This document shows positions 43,401 through 52,090 of a stretch of DNA of 64,000 bases, piece after piece. The position numbers and the translations under genes were made by a program. The DNA is from JAKQEM01 sp964391185 (GTDB lineage Bacteria; Patescibacteriota; Gracilibacteria; Peribacterales; Peribacteraceae), in NCBI GenBank assembly GCA_964391185.1, contig CAYMIX010000003.1, forward strand, positions 62,001-126,000. The letters are read 5' to 3'. The notes under the pieces are model-generated. The model worked only from the letters and a program-made list of their open reading frames with translations. It did no database searches and was not told the origin of the DNA. Positions within the stretch are counted from its first letter, which is position 1, and every line of letters starts with the position of its first letter.

Positions 43401-44110
43401 ATACGGCAGTGCAAACAGTGATGATATTTTTGACTGATCGGATTCGAGCGCGATGTGCACAGACAAGAGGTCCTATTTCATTAGTAGAGTTGCAGCAATG
43501 CTTTGCAGAAGCTGCACAAATCGATGTTGCAATACTAGGTCTTCCGCTGGGCATAGGAGAGCGTTTTAGAACGCAAGTTCTCAATTTCTTGGCACAGGAT
43601 CTTTCTCGAATAACAACACCAGAAGGTTTGATCGGTGCTCATGGCATTCCTTCTGCAACAGAGGATTATTCTTCACTGATTCAAAGAGAAATTTCTTCTG
43701 CTCAGAGAATTCGTGATCGTGAGACTCTCATTCCATTGCGTCAAACCGCAAGAGAACAACATGCACAGTGTCTAAAATATGTTGAAGCAATCAGAAGCGG
43801 GTTAACAGAATTGCAAATGGAAGTTGGAGAAGATGATGCCGCAGGACAAAGGTTGCATCACTTAACACAGGGCCTAGCAGCACTCCGGTTCTCCCTTTAT
43901 GCGCCTTCTGAAGCTCAGAATGTAGCTGGCGATGAATTCAATCAGGCCATTGATCATTTAAAGGCACTGCAAACAACTCTCTCAAATCTCTACGGTCAAA
44001 TTCAAAGAACTAATGAAGAAGTTAGTGTGCAACGTGCAGCAATTGAAACAATTCGCAATCTAACAGATACGCTGAAAGGAATGCTTCACTTTCTTTACCA
44101 TAAGCCATGA
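40457..44110 (+). CDS. giant helical protein, 1217 aa, first gene of a two-gene system
   Basis: Unrecognised. 1217 residues, no signal peptide and no membrane helix, so cytoplasmic. The whole chain is rich in Glu, Gln, Arg and Leu and looks almost wholly alpha-helical with many short heptad-like stretches (EAQLEAQRLSESELSIVQQL, FIALRKRLQEQTLQLVAQEE). No Walker, nuclease or methylase motif was seen. Its last codons overlap the helicase gene by 4 nt (ATGA), so both are made together. Base use is more AT-rich than the flanking housekeeping genes, and the unit is bounded by AT-rich spacers. It may be the structural or recognition partner of the SNF2-like protein. Function unknown. Confidence 0.75.
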   Translation: MNNKGSENGSSVPMGTKKLKRETIQNWMGIAFNSVSGQHGILKHLIVEHRATIETIVGKHCPEVVTRCEDLQPLQRQIDGYFSLLQGEANSRPEQELIAHEQREYGSISERIQHLFATQDQPMPVIERVEVVPKTGTMPIVKFKGIWEKHLGTLLSRINSWSFEKEKLPEEEMQKLKNGISQLQIDWPTQAIDNWIYIVHLHEQVENLLDEVDEMIISKLNSNNRVFHCFDLLARGRQAEAQLEAQRLSESELSIVQQLLAVASPSGNPRELRNIAQGTREALDAGMNTIKTLLEGLRRGASDAVVELETFASQEYSLPTRGDIAEPMVWKSEFLEEMDEEFNNREEEDNRAIWFESDRLKGDTKSKWNRFTEGKHFKQYNKAEAEFIGNVRRIIQTVQPLIRKSDFDRLKQELTVVAKKYNEMIATRVNPYAGKGVAKVLMNRFDVICAGVAHKGEALLWSTDIGRSIDEIDQQTMIENPEPLSPQEIQHVLDPVMIRLQKIHAEEYAKLGRRSQSKGNVQSFKTLARMCFREMPQQIVSLEQLFTIITVPVATNQAAYEMGQRERLHKGGSLNDLGNKLDEISVALCAREYRRFTDVIRKRTWNVRRNLAARGKILSPEEEAPTHREGGYTLMNKERMMVELNKHLRSYQLQNGATDLLGKLEPDLQDKVVVERDEAAERIEAIFEDQGNQVSHDELLILKAHTIAECDQLRRAVPDIAARDYLDLFEESYRCVFWHIENEMNSAARFLGWNKQHELMAAVQGSQSRRAMTGPLEREFDLADLSNPAASNSLYVANPDGFEEALHKYPIDTVVVSREIRRAFITLEKELPLALSFGHVDDSARLIPLLAQCRDASLASVEGSENSIDTIASFDQIFSRLGWIFDQVQYRFKGVMHGFLIQRFIALRKRLQEQTLQLVAQEEMKQALSTTNHSRINAGQYEAFFIQFAQNVLTDRCRQFLYSCITPAMNTEQIGQIGGAINTAVQTVMIFLTDRIRARCAQTRGPISLVELQQCFAEAAQIDVAILGLPLGIGERFRTQVLNFLAQDLSRITTPEGLIGAHGIPSATEDYSSLIQREISSAQRIRDRETLIPLRQTAREQHAQCLKYVEAIRSGLTELQMEVGEDDAAGQRLHHLTQGLAALRFSLYAPSEAQNVAGDEFNQAIDHLKALQTTLSNLYGQIQRTNEEVSVQRAAIETIRNLTDTLKGMLHFLYHKP

Positions 44111-47100
44111 GTCTTACTATTCGCGATAACGTGATGCCTCTCATCGAGGAAGAAGCTCAGCAACTCATACGGCTGAGACCACGTCAGGCCGATATTATCC
44201 GACTAGCGGTTGAGGACTTTAGAACGTTGTATGCCGATAGGATTTTTGTAGATATCCCTCAATTGCTTACGTTCTGCGCTGAAGTTGATAAGGTGCCATC
44301 CGTACGTGATCTCCCGCCTGATCTTGTGGAGACTGTCCGTGATTGTAGAAGGAGGATCGTAGCAACTGTTGCACGCGAATATGTGCGTCACCGCAGGCTC
44401 ACGATGAGTGACATTGATCCTGATCGCGAAATGCGAAGACGGACAAAGCGAAAGAATGTAGTTCGTCGTGAGCGCAATGCTGAAGAGTTACGCGAAGCAT
44501 TAGAGGATTATATTAGCCTTGCGGCTCAAGTCGGAGAGCATGAGGTCTTGCAGGTGCTTATTTCTGCGGGAGTTATCTCAGAAGATGAAATCCCACGTGC
44601 AGTACGTATTTTGCGAAGTTATCTTGGAAAGTCTGCAAGGCGACCAGGAGGGGAAGGAGGTGAAGATGATATTGATATTCTTAGTCAGGATGAGGAAATT
44701 CTCGAGCGACAGAGCGTCAGGCGAGTAATGCAACGCATGATTCGTAAACGTGTGTATGACGTCTTTTTGGCTCAGGGAGGAGACACCATCGAAAATCATG
44801 AACGATTAAGAAGAACTGCAGGAAGAGAAGCGGAAGATGTAATGAAAGAAATGGCACGACATGCGAATGTGCCATTCACACGACATCAGGATTTATTTAA
44901 TGAGAGAAAAACCTTCTTTGAGCAGGCCGCAAACTTACCACTGTTGCCATGCTTCGTACGTACAATCCAACATCAAGGAAAACTACACCCTCTTGGGTCA
45001 TGGAGGCAGCGAGTGAACGTTGCAGAAGCACTGCGCCAGCGCCATGTGTATCCAGCGCCTGAGCCTGGTGGTGGTAAGACATTCATTCCACTGTGGCTCT
45101 TTGAGTTGATGAACGAACAACGACGCATGAACGAACAGCCACGAGGCAAGATGCTGTATGTCTCTCCGAAGATGGTGCTTGATGATTTGCCAAACCGAGT
45201 TCGCCCTGGTGCAGTTCAGGGTCCTCCGAATCACTGTTATTACATTCCAGGTCAAGAACCTACTGTTGGTGTAGTGCAGGGTGGTATGACTACTGAAGAA
45301 ATCGATTCTACTTTAGCAAACGAAGTTGTGTTCTGGCCTTATTCAATGCTTCACGCCCAGCGCGATGAACAAAATCTCTACGAAAAGATTATTAATTACA
45401 GAGATCCTAAGACTGGTGTGCCATTCACGCAGGTGGTCTTCGATGAGTCACAATTATTGAAAGGAAACGGTGAATGGAATCGTATCGGCTGGGAAATTGT
45501 TCACCGTACTCCTGACCTCTATGAACAAGGGAATGTAATGTTTATGTCTGGCACTCCTGCAACTAACCATCTTGGGGACCTGAGAAACGTTGCTGAGATT
45601 CTTGAGCCTCGAACGGAGGGGCAGGAAAACACGAGAGGCAGCAGAAGTAGAAATGGAGAACGAAGTCTGCATCCTGCTGTAATGAGAAATATGCTTGAAC
45701 GCGTGATCATTCTTGATGATCCGGAAGAATGGGAGAGATTTGTGACCGTATGCGATTACGAACTCTATGATGAGGAATACCAATTCCTTAGTACGATTAT
45801 TAATGATGAAACAATGCACGCTAAGCAAAAGATTGACGCATGCTTACTCGCGATCCGTTGTCCACAGCTAATGAGCAATAACCCAAATATGCGTTCTAGT
45901 CTTTTCGATTACATGACCATTCAACTGCATGACGATCTAACTCAGAAGAATACAGTTCTAGTTGGGGAGTTCATGAGAAGCCAAGCCGTGTTGAGAGAAA
46001 GAGATCAGCGAACAAACGATAATGGAGATTCTCTTGAGGAGGATGAGGAAGGTCTATATTTCTACTCTCGTTTACACGAATACTGCGAACGCTGGTCACG
46101 TGAGAATGGCAACATTCCCGTGCATCTCCATCTTATTCATGGAAAGACATCTGAGCGAGATAGGCAAGCTGCATTCGCTCAAGCTGCGGAGTCCGATAGC
46201 TCTGGTACATCAAAAACAGTGATTTTTGCTCATAGTTCCTGCTTGGATTTGGGTAAGGATCTTCGCTACATCCGTCGTATGATTTCTCTAGAATGGCCTT
46301 ATAATTCTCCTCAAGCTCAGCAGCTCTTAAAGCGTTCATTGCGTGCGGGGAACACAGATATTCACATGACAGTGTTCTATGCTCGTAAAACTATTGAGGA
46401 AGGTATCTTCCACTATGCACAGGATAAATATCGTGATGTCCGTGCCTGTCTGTACGGACAGGGCGGAATAACAGATGATGAAATACGCCGTTTAAGTAGA
46501 CAGGAAGATAATGATGATGCTCCGGATATTCGTATCCTTTCACAGTTAGATTCGCCTGAGCAAAGAGAAGAGCGTATTCAGCGTTGGCTGCAGAACAGAG
46601 GTATTCGTGGATATAAGGATTTCTGGCTTCGACACAGAGATGCATTTAGGCAAAGAATGGAGACCGTTGATGCATCTGGAACAGGAGACAGGACGCGCTA
46701 CACAGCAAGTTTAATAGCTGCATTAGAACAAGTCGGAGTTATTGAAGGTAATAATTACCTACATGCTCATTCCAAAGGGCTTTCGCTGGATCGTATGCTT
46801 CAGCGTGTTGCTCTCCGTGAAGAACGTAGCATTCTTAACATTGATGCAGTTGAATATATGTTGGAAGAAGGAAGAGCTGCTTATCGCAGAGAAGGATATC
46901 GGGGTGAGCCAAGAGTGGTCACTGGTAGCATTGCTGAAGTTGGTAAGCTTGTTACAGATAGAGTTATCACCAGAAATTCCATAGATGCAGTAGTTCTAGA
47001 TGAGTTGGACTATGCGAAGGCAATACTTCCGGCAGAGGGCGAGGCGCAAATGAGCCAACGCGCGCGTGTGATTCGTGGTACACTACATAGTCTTCGAGAG

Positions 47101-47730
47101 GGGGGGACAATGGTAATTAATATTCCGCGTGATGCTTGCACACAGGAGGAATTTGAAAGGTTCTGTACTCAAACGCTTCCAGCTTTTGGTTGCACTGTTG
47201 CAAAGCAATGGACAGGAGAAGGACGTTCGACAGATAACGAAGGAGATGCTCCCTTCAGAATTTTCACCGTTGTGGCACATAAAACTGCGAGAAAAACTAA
47301 AGATGAGATCATAGGTGCGCTTTCAAATGATTCTTTGCAGTTTACTCATTCAAGTCGTTGGGGAGAGGCAAGAGAAGCTGCGAGACTTCAAAATGAAAAG
47401 AAAAGAAGAAAAATGCCTTCTCTCATTCATACACAGTTCCGGCTTGGAAGGAATACGCTCGATAGTAATATTGCTTCTACTGAACGCGCCCAGCAGATTG
47501 TGAACCTTCGTGCATTGGAAGAAGCAGCACAAGTCGTGCGCACATATGCAGCCAATGCTAGGGAATTTGCAGCGCTGTCAGCTGTCCAGCGATCAGAAAT
47601 TGCCGAATGGGGTATCCAATACCTTCCACAGCTTTCTACAACGGCGCGTAGGCCTGCATTCCGTCTTGAGGCTTTCCCAGATCGCATTTTCTTCCCGTAT
47701 GACAAGCAATGGGAAAATGAGCCTGATTGA
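44107..47730 (+). CDS. SNF2-like helicase with methyltransferase-like C-terminal region
   Basis: 1207 residues, cytoplasmic. Residues 1-290 are basic/helical. An SF2 ATPase core of SNF2 type follows: Walker A PEPGGGKT (Lys324), motif II VVFDESQLL (Asp446-Glu447), motif III MSGTPATN (480-487), then the second RecA lobe with HLIHGKTSERDRQAAF, motif V-like FAHSSCLDLGKDL and a motif VI-like QQLLKRSLRAGN (738-749) with Arg residues but not the usual GRxxRxGQ. Residues about 955-1050 look like the late strands of a Rossmann methyltransferase (IDAVVLDELDYA, LREGGTMVINIPRDA), but no clear SAM-binding glycine motif was found. Overlap ATGA with the preceding gene implies a two-protein complex acting on DNA, for example in defence, repair or element maintenance. 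Confidence 0.8.
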   Translation: MSLTIRDNVMPLIEEEAQQLIRLRPRQADIIRLAVEDFRTLYADRIFVDIPQLLTFCAEVDKVPSVRDLPPDLVETVRDCRRRIVATVAREYVRHRRLTMSDIDPDREMRRRTKRKNVVRRERNAEELREALEDYISLAAQVGEHEVLQVLISAGVISEDEIPRAVRILRSYLGKSARRPGGEGGEDDIDILSQDEEILERQSVRRVMQRMIRKRVYDVFLAQGGDTIENHERLRRTAGREAEDVMKEMARHANVPFTRHQDLFNERKTFFEQAANLPLLPCFVRTIQHQGKLHPLGSWRQRVNVAEALRQRHVYPAPEPGGGKTFIPLWLFELMNEQRRMNEQPRGKMLYVSPKMVLDDLPNRVRPGAVQGPPNHCYYIPGQEPTVGVVQGGMTTEEIDSTLANEVVFWPYSMLHAQRDEQNLYEKIINYRDPKTGVPFTQVVFDESQLLKGNGEWNRIGWEIVHRTPDLYEQGNVMFMSGTPATNHLGDLRNVAEILEPRTEGQENTRGSRSRNGERSLHPAVMRNMLERVIILDDPEEWERFVTVCDYELYDEEYQFLSTIINDETMHAKQKIDACLLAIRCPQLMSNNPNMRSSLFDYMTIQLHDDLTQKNTVLVGEFMRSQAVLRERDQRTNDNGDSLEEDEEGLYFYSRLHEYCERWSRENGNIPVHLHLIHGKTSERDRQAAFAQAAESDSSGTSKTVIFAHSSCLDLGKDLRYIRRMISLEWPYNSPQAQQLLKRSLRAGNTDIHMTVFYARKTIEEGIFHYAQDKYRDVRACLYGQGGITDDEIRRLSRQEDNDDAPDIRILSQLDSPEQREERIQRWLQNRGIRGYKDFWLRHRDAFRQRMETVDASGTGDRTRYTASLIAALEQVGVIEGNNYLHAHSKGLSLDRMLQRVALREERSILNIDAVEYMLEEGRAAYRREGYRGEPRVVTGSIAEVGKLVTDRVITRNSIDAVVLDELDYAKAILPAEGEAQMSQRARVIRGTLHSLREGGTMVINIPRDACTQEEFERFCTQTLPAFGCTVAKQWTGEGRSTDNEGDAPFRIFTVVAHKTARKTKDEIIGALSNDSLQFTHSSRWGEAREAARLQNEKKRRKMPSLIHTQFRLGRNTLDSNIASTERAQQIVNLRALEEAAQVVRTYAANAREFAALSAVQRSEIAEWGIQYLPQLSTTARRPAFRLEAFPDRIFFPYDKQWENEPD

Positions 47731-47836
47731 TTTTTTTGAATAAAATTGATTGATGTAGATCACTTTAATATGTGCATTATTTAGCTCAAATAAGCGTTTT
47801 TGAATTATATTTTGTCTCCCCAAAACCCCTATTTTC

Positions 47837-47845
47837 TGCTATAAT
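47837..47845 (+). promoter_or_regulatory. extended -10 TGC-TATAAT of TraG-like gene B
   Basis: TGC (47837-47839) and a perfect TATAAT (47840-47845) in an AT-rich spacer. Predicted leader about 33 nt to the GTG start at 47886. Confidence 0.75.
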
Positions 47846-47885
47846 TAATTGATTATCCGTTAATCTCTCTCACACAGAAAAACCC

Positions 47886-50498
47886 GTGGTTACTTTCCTT
47901 CGTTACTTCTTCTGGCCAATCATTCTCTTCATCGCTTGGGCGGTGACGTCGATTGTGAAGGCAGATTTTTGGCCATGGCTGTTTGATTGGTTAATGGAAG
48001 ACCCTTGGAGGTTGCTCATTCCTGTTTCCGCATATGCACTCTTTCGTTTAGGTATTAGACAAATGCGCTTCTATTATGATTTGTACAATGCTCGAAGACT
48101 TGTTCATTTGAAAGTTCTCCTTCCTCGCAGCGATAGCAAAGGAGACCAAGAGAAACGCACCGAGAAAGATTTCAAAGAGAAAGTCGCCATCATGGAACAG
48201 TTGTATCGCGCGCTCTGGGAAGTGCGCAGCCTGACATTTTGGCAATTTCTCCACTATTGGATTTTCCGTGATATTACGATCAGCTTCGAAATGTATGTGG
48301 AAAAAGGTGAGCTTGCGTTTTACGTTATCACTGAGCCACATCTTGTGTCCATCGTCGAAAAACAGATAACGGCATTTTACCCAGAGGCAGAAGTCATTCC
48401 TCAGACAGCGCCTGCATTGCGGGAAAAAGGAATGCACTTGGTTGGCTATAACATGACACTGCAGAAGAAGTATTGGTTCCCGATTCGCTTCTACGAGCAG
48501 ATGCAGGATGATCCATTGAATGATCTTGGAAACGTATTGAGCAAACTAGATCCCGCAGAAAAGGCGGGTATTCAGTTAGTCTTCCGTCCTTCATTTAGTA
48601 ACAAGTGGGGAAAGAAAGCGCGCAACTACGCATCCACTCAGTTTAAGGGAAAGAAGGAATCGTGGTTGAGCAAAATCCCTGTGCTTGGTTCTGTTCTTGG
48701 ATTCCTCACGGGGATCGGAAAAGATGGTCAGACGATGGCGCCTGGCGCTTCACACGGGGACTCGTTCGTCCGTATGATGCAACCTGAAGAAGAGCTCTAC
48801 AAACAGATGGGAGAAAAGGCCGGCATGAGCTGGTTCCACTGTTCTGTGCGCATCTTCGGAGCAAGCTCTACGCGCGCACGTGCATTGGATATCACCAATA
48901 ACCTCCAGGTTGCGTTCAACGTGTTCCGTCATTTGTATGGAAACACATTCGTGAACCGTCGCATGTTTGTGGATTTCTTTCCACTTGCATGGAATGCGCC
49001 AATCATTGAATGGTTATGGAACTTGCGCATGAATGGATTCTTCCATAAAGAATGTTTGCTGGTGGAACGTGAGCTCGCTTGTTTGTTCCACTTCCCCGAT
49101 AGCCGTTACAACAAGATTCCGATTATTCAGTGGATTGCATATAAGGTGCTTCCACCTCCGCCAAATGCTCCTCAGGATGGAATCCTTCTTGGCATCAACC
49201 ACCATCGTGGTGTTGATACGGAAATCCATTTCCGCCCGGGAGACCGCACGCGTCACCAGTACATCATCGGTAAATCCGGTTCGGGTAAATCTGCATTGCT
49301 TAGTTGGCAGGCACGTCAGGATGTTATCAATGGTGATGGACTCTGCGTGGTGGATCCACACGGAGATCTCATCGAAGATGTTCTCGCGAATATTCCGAAG
49401 GAACGCGCGAAGGACGTCGTCTTGTTTGATCCATCCGATACAGAACGTCCGCTTGGGTTGAACCTTCTTGAGGCAAAAACTGATGAAGAGAAAGATCGCG
49501 CATCACTCGATGCGATGGAAATCTTTATTAAACTCTTCGGTAATGAAATATTCGGTCCTCGTATTCAGCACTACTTCCGTAACGGTTGTCTCACACTGAT
49601 GGACGACGAGGAAGAAGGTGCAACACTCATTGATGTGCCACGTTTGTTCGTTGATGATGAATTCCAGCGGTATAAAGTGAGCAAGTGTCAGAACGTCGTC
49701 GTGCGCAGCTTCTGGGAGAATGAAATCGCGAAGACTGGCGCACGTGAAAAAGAAGAAATGATTCCGTACTTCTCCGCGAAGTTCGGTCCATTTATCACGA
49801 ACACGACTATGCGCAACATCATCGGTCAGCCGAAGAGTGCGTTTAATATTCGACAGATCATGGACGAAGGAAAGATCCTCCTCGTCAACCTCTCGAAGGG
49901 TAAAATTGGTGACATCAATGCGCAGCTTCTTGGGCTGATCTTCGTGAACAAAGTAAACATGGCTGCGATGTCTCGCGCGGAAATCCCACAGGACCAGCGC
50001 AAGCGTTTCTACTTGTACGTCGATGAGTTCCAGAACTTTATTACGGATGCATTTGCGTCCATCCTTTCTGAAGCGCGCAAGTACGAGCTCGCACTCATTA
50101 TGGCTCACCAATACATCGGTCAGCTAACAGATAAAACATCTGCATATGAAGGCGCGAACTCCAAAGTGCGTGACGCAGTCTTTGGTAACGTTGGTACCAT
50201 CATGAGCTTTAAGATTGGTGCAGAAGATGCCGAATATATGGCAAAAGAATTCGCGCCTGTTCTTGGCGAACAGGATGTGATCGGTATTCCAAACTTCCAC
50301 TGTTACACAAAGTTGAATATCAATAACTCCACCTCACGTCCATTCAGCATGGGTACGATCTGGGATGAATCTCAGCGCAACGAAAAGCGTGCGCAGCTCA
50401 TCAAGGAATACAGCCGCATGAAGTTCGGTCGTAAGAAGATCTTTGTGGATCAAGAGATTGAAGATCGCATAGGGATCAATCGAACAAACAACCTGTAA
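47886..50498 (+). CDS. TraG/VirB4-like T4SS conjugation ATPase, paralog B
   Basis: 870 residues starting with GTG. Two N-terminal membrane segments (about 5-22 and 38-55), the same CPR-type N-terminal domain as paralog A (VHLKVLLPRSDSKGDQEKR, MYVEKGELAFYVITEPH), and the ATPase with IGKSGSGKSA (Lys468), VVDPHGDLIED and Walker B-like RFYLYVDEFQNF. Conserved blocks FGPRIQHYFRNGCLTLMDDE and EFAPVLGEQDVIG align with paralog A throughout. It is followed 4 nt later by a CPBP protease gene, so it has its own operon. It may serve the same pilus as paralog A, or a second one. Confidence 0.9.
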   Translation: MVTFLRYFFWPIILFIAWAVTSIVKADFWPWLFDWLMEDPWRLLIPVSAYALFRLGIRQMRFYYDLYNARRLVHLKVLLPRSDSKGDQEKRTEKDFKEKVAIMEQLYRALWEVRSLTFWQFLHYWIFRDITISFEMYVEKGELAFYVITEPHLVSIVEKQITAFYPEAEVIPQTAPALREKGMHLVGYNMTLQKKYWFPIRFYEQMQDDPLNDLGNVLSKLDPAEKAGIQLVFRPSFSNKWGKKARNYASTQFKGKKESWLSKIPVLGSVLGFLTGIGKDGQTMAPGASHGDSFVRMMQPEEELYKQMGEKAGMSWFHCSVRIFGASSTRARALDITNNLQVAFNVFRHLYGNTFVNRRMFVDFFPLAWNAPIIEWLWNLRMNGFFHKECLLVERELACLFHFPDSRYNKIPIIQWIAYKVLPPPPNAPQDGILLGINHHRGVDTEIHFRPGDRTRHQYIIGKSGSGKSALLSWQARQDVINGDGLCVVDPHGDLIEDVLANIPKERAKDVVLFDPSDTERPLGLNLLEAKTDEEKDRASLDAMEIFIKLFGNEIFGPRIQHYFRNGCLTLMDDEEEGATLIDVPRLFVDDEFQRYKVSKCQNVVVRSFWENEIAKTGAREKEEMIPYFSAKFGPFITNTTMRNIIGQPKSAFNIRQIMDEGKILLVNLSKGKIGDINAQLLGLIFVNKVNMAAMSRAEIPQDQRKRFYLYVDEFQNFITDAFASILSEARKYELALIMAHQYIGQLTDKTSAYEGANSKVRDAVFGNVGTIMSFKIGAEDAEYMAKEFAPVLGEQDVIGIPNFHCYTKLNINNSTSRPFSMGTIWDESQRNEKRAQLIKEYSRMKFGRKKIFVDQEIEDRIGINRTNNL

Positions 50499-50502
50499 TT
50501 TT

Positions 50503-51210
50503 ATGTCAAACTCGCATACACAACCTAAGGGTGATAATAATCATCCTGACAGTAGGGAAGAGCCGGTCGGCAGACGCAGTGTTTTGAGGCAAATAGGTAG
50601 GGCTATTTTAGATCCAATGGGCACTCTAAGAGGTACGATGGGCAAGATAGTGGGAGATGATGCAGCATCTTACGTTGGAAAAGATTTGAATTACTTAAGA
50701 ACAGTTGGGGAGACAGAGCTACTTTTTATCGGCAGTGGCCTACTTCAAACTGCTTTAGAAAGATACTCAGGGAAAAAATTTGGAAACGCTAATGCTGATG
50801 AGTTTACGAGGAGGAGCCAGGCATCACCTATATCATTTGCACTATTAGGATCGGTTATTAGTCCTATCATTGAAGAAATATCTTTTAGACTTTATCCTGC
50901 TTTAATTTTAGATGATAAGGAAAATGATACGTCATCTCGTGTTATCGAAGAAATATCTGCTGACATAAAATGGAAGATTGGTCTTACTACGTCTGTGTTA
51001 TTTGCACTCGCACACAATATAAAGCAAACTCCAGATGGGAAATTAACTTTCGGAGAGCATATTCCGCTTGGTCTTTTTTTAAAGGGATTGTATTACTGGT
51101 ACTTGATGAGAAAGAGAGGTGTGGATCATTCGATCGTGGCTCACGTCACAAATAACGCAACTGTTTGGGCAATAATTACAACTCTTAATAAACTTTACCC
51201 TGCCCAATAG
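50503..51210 (+). CDS. CPBP-family intramembrane metalloprotease
   Basis: 235 residues. The CPBP/Abi motifs are all present: EEISFR (Glu124-Glu125-x-x-x-Arg129), FALAH (Phe167-x-x-x-His171) and HVTNN (His214...Asn218). A hydrophilic N-terminal 80 residues (rich in Asn, Asp, Gly) precede the membrane part, and hydrophobicity is lower than usual. Family members cleave membrane or prenylated peptides; bacterial ones occur in bacteriocin immunity and phage-abortive systems. It follows TraG-like gene B by 4 nt with lower GC than the neighbours. Role in the pilus operon unknown. Confidence 0.88.
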   Translation: MSNSHTQPKGDNNHPDSREEPVGRRSVLRQIGRAILDPMGTLRGTMGKIVGDDAASYVGKDLNYLRTVGETELLFIGSGLLQTALERYSGKKFGNANADEFTRRSQASPISFALLGSVISPIIEEISFRLYPALILDDKENDTSSRVIEEISADIKWKIGLTTSVLFALAHNIKQTPDGKLTFGEHIPLGLFLKGLYYWYLMRKRGVDHSIVAHVTNNATVWAIITTLNKLYPAQ

Positions 51211-51289
51211 ATTTTTCAACTATTGACCAATATAGATGTTCTTTTTTAGTGATTTTCTGATAGTATCATGCCATCTTTTCCCCTTTGGT

Positions 51290-51619
51290 ATGCCATCATT
51301 CTCACAGATGAAAGACATGTACAAGATTCAGCGCGAAGCCAAGCGCATCAAGAAGGAGCTCAAGAATGTACATGTTGAGGCTGAAGCCGGATCTCCATCG
51401 TCACTTGGAACATACACCGTGAAAGTTATTGTGTCGGCTGAGCAGGAAGTTGTGTCTATCGATATTGCCCCAGAAGCTGAAACTGGCCGTCTTGGTGAAC
51501 TCATTAAAGATGCAATGAATCGTGCGATGAAAAAAGCTCAAGTCATTGCCGCTGAACGCATGCAAGTCATCATGCAGCAAATGGGTATGCCGACGGGGCC
51601 AGCCACTGACGAAGAATAA
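51290..51619 (+). CDS. ybaB: YbaB/EbfC nucleoid-associated protein
   Basis: 109 residues from ATG 51290 (MPSFSQMKDMYKIQREAKR). An N-terminal helix with MYKIQREAKRIKKELKN, central strands GTYTVKVIVSAEQEVVSIDI, and a C-terminal helix LIKDAMNRAMKKAQVIAAERMQ with a Met-rich tail. The YbaB dimer binds DNA and often pairs with recR/dnaX, which are not here. Confidence 0.9.
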   Translation: MPSFSQMKDMYKIQREAKRIKKELKNVHVEAEAGSPSSLGTYTVKVIVSAEQEVVSIDIAPEAETGRLGELIKDAMNRAMKKAQVIAAERMQVIMQQMGMPTGPATDEE

Positions 51620-51636
51620 TCGATTCTCTGCATTTG

Positions 51637-51652
51637 CTTTAGTGCACTAAAG
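51637..51652. repeat. 16-bp palindrome CTTTAGTGCACTAAAG
   Basis: Perfect dyad directly after ybaB, flanked by GCTTT/AAAGAGC. A second dyad (AAAAATC-G-GATTTTT, 51668-51682) follows, close to the start of the coiled-coil gene at 51698. Could be a regulatory site or weak terminator; the second dyad ends in a T run. Confidence 0.55.
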
Positions 51653-51697
51653 AGCTAAATCTGGACGAAAAATCGGATTTTTGCTAGTGTTCAGCCA

Positions 51698-52090
51698 ATG
51701 GATCAGCAGGAATTTCAATCAATGGCGCTAGAGCAATTCAGAGTTATTAACTCAAAACATGAACAGTTCCTGACAATGGTAATGGAACAATTCCGTCTTA
51801 TCCGCGAGGAAATGAATGTTATGCGAGAGGATATTCGTGATCTCAAAGATGATGTTCGAGGATTAAAGGATGAAATTCGTGGAATTAAAGATGATATTCG
51901 CCGAATGGACGAAAGAATTTATAGGCTGGAAGACGATGTTCATGGGATGAATGGCAAGCTTGATGCTTTATACCAATCACGGAACCAAGCGAAGATAAAG
52001 TTTGGTCTGGAATGGATAGCAGCCTCATTCTTTGTAGCAGTGCTTGCTTCCGGTCTGACGTTAGCATTGAACGGACTAGGAAGGGTATAA
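51698..52090 (+). CDS. coiled-coil protein with C-terminal membrane anchor
   Basis: 130 residues. Residues about 38-85 form a strong coiled-coil in 7-residue steps (IRDLKDDVRGLKDEIRGIKD), visible also as 21-nt repeats in DNA. The C-terminus has one hydrophobic helix (about 107-125, AASFFVAVLASGLTLAL), so the coil faces the cytoplasm. Resembles DUF1640-like/tail-anchored coiled-coil proteins. A TGC-TAGTGT (-10-like, 51682-51690) lies 7 nt before ATG 51698. It ends 7 nt before the mltG start. Confidence 0.7.
   Translation: MDQQEFQSMALEQFRVINSKHEQFLTMVMEQFRLIREEMNVMREDIRDLKDDVRGLKDEIRGIKDDIRRMDERIYRLEDDVHGMNGKLDALYQSRNQAKIKFGLEWIAASFFVAVLASGLTLALNGLGRV

Noticed and set aside
4345..50498. Integrated conjugative element
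   Set aside because: No relaxase, integrase or attachment sites were recognised; the T4SS-like genes are interspersed with housekeeping genes.
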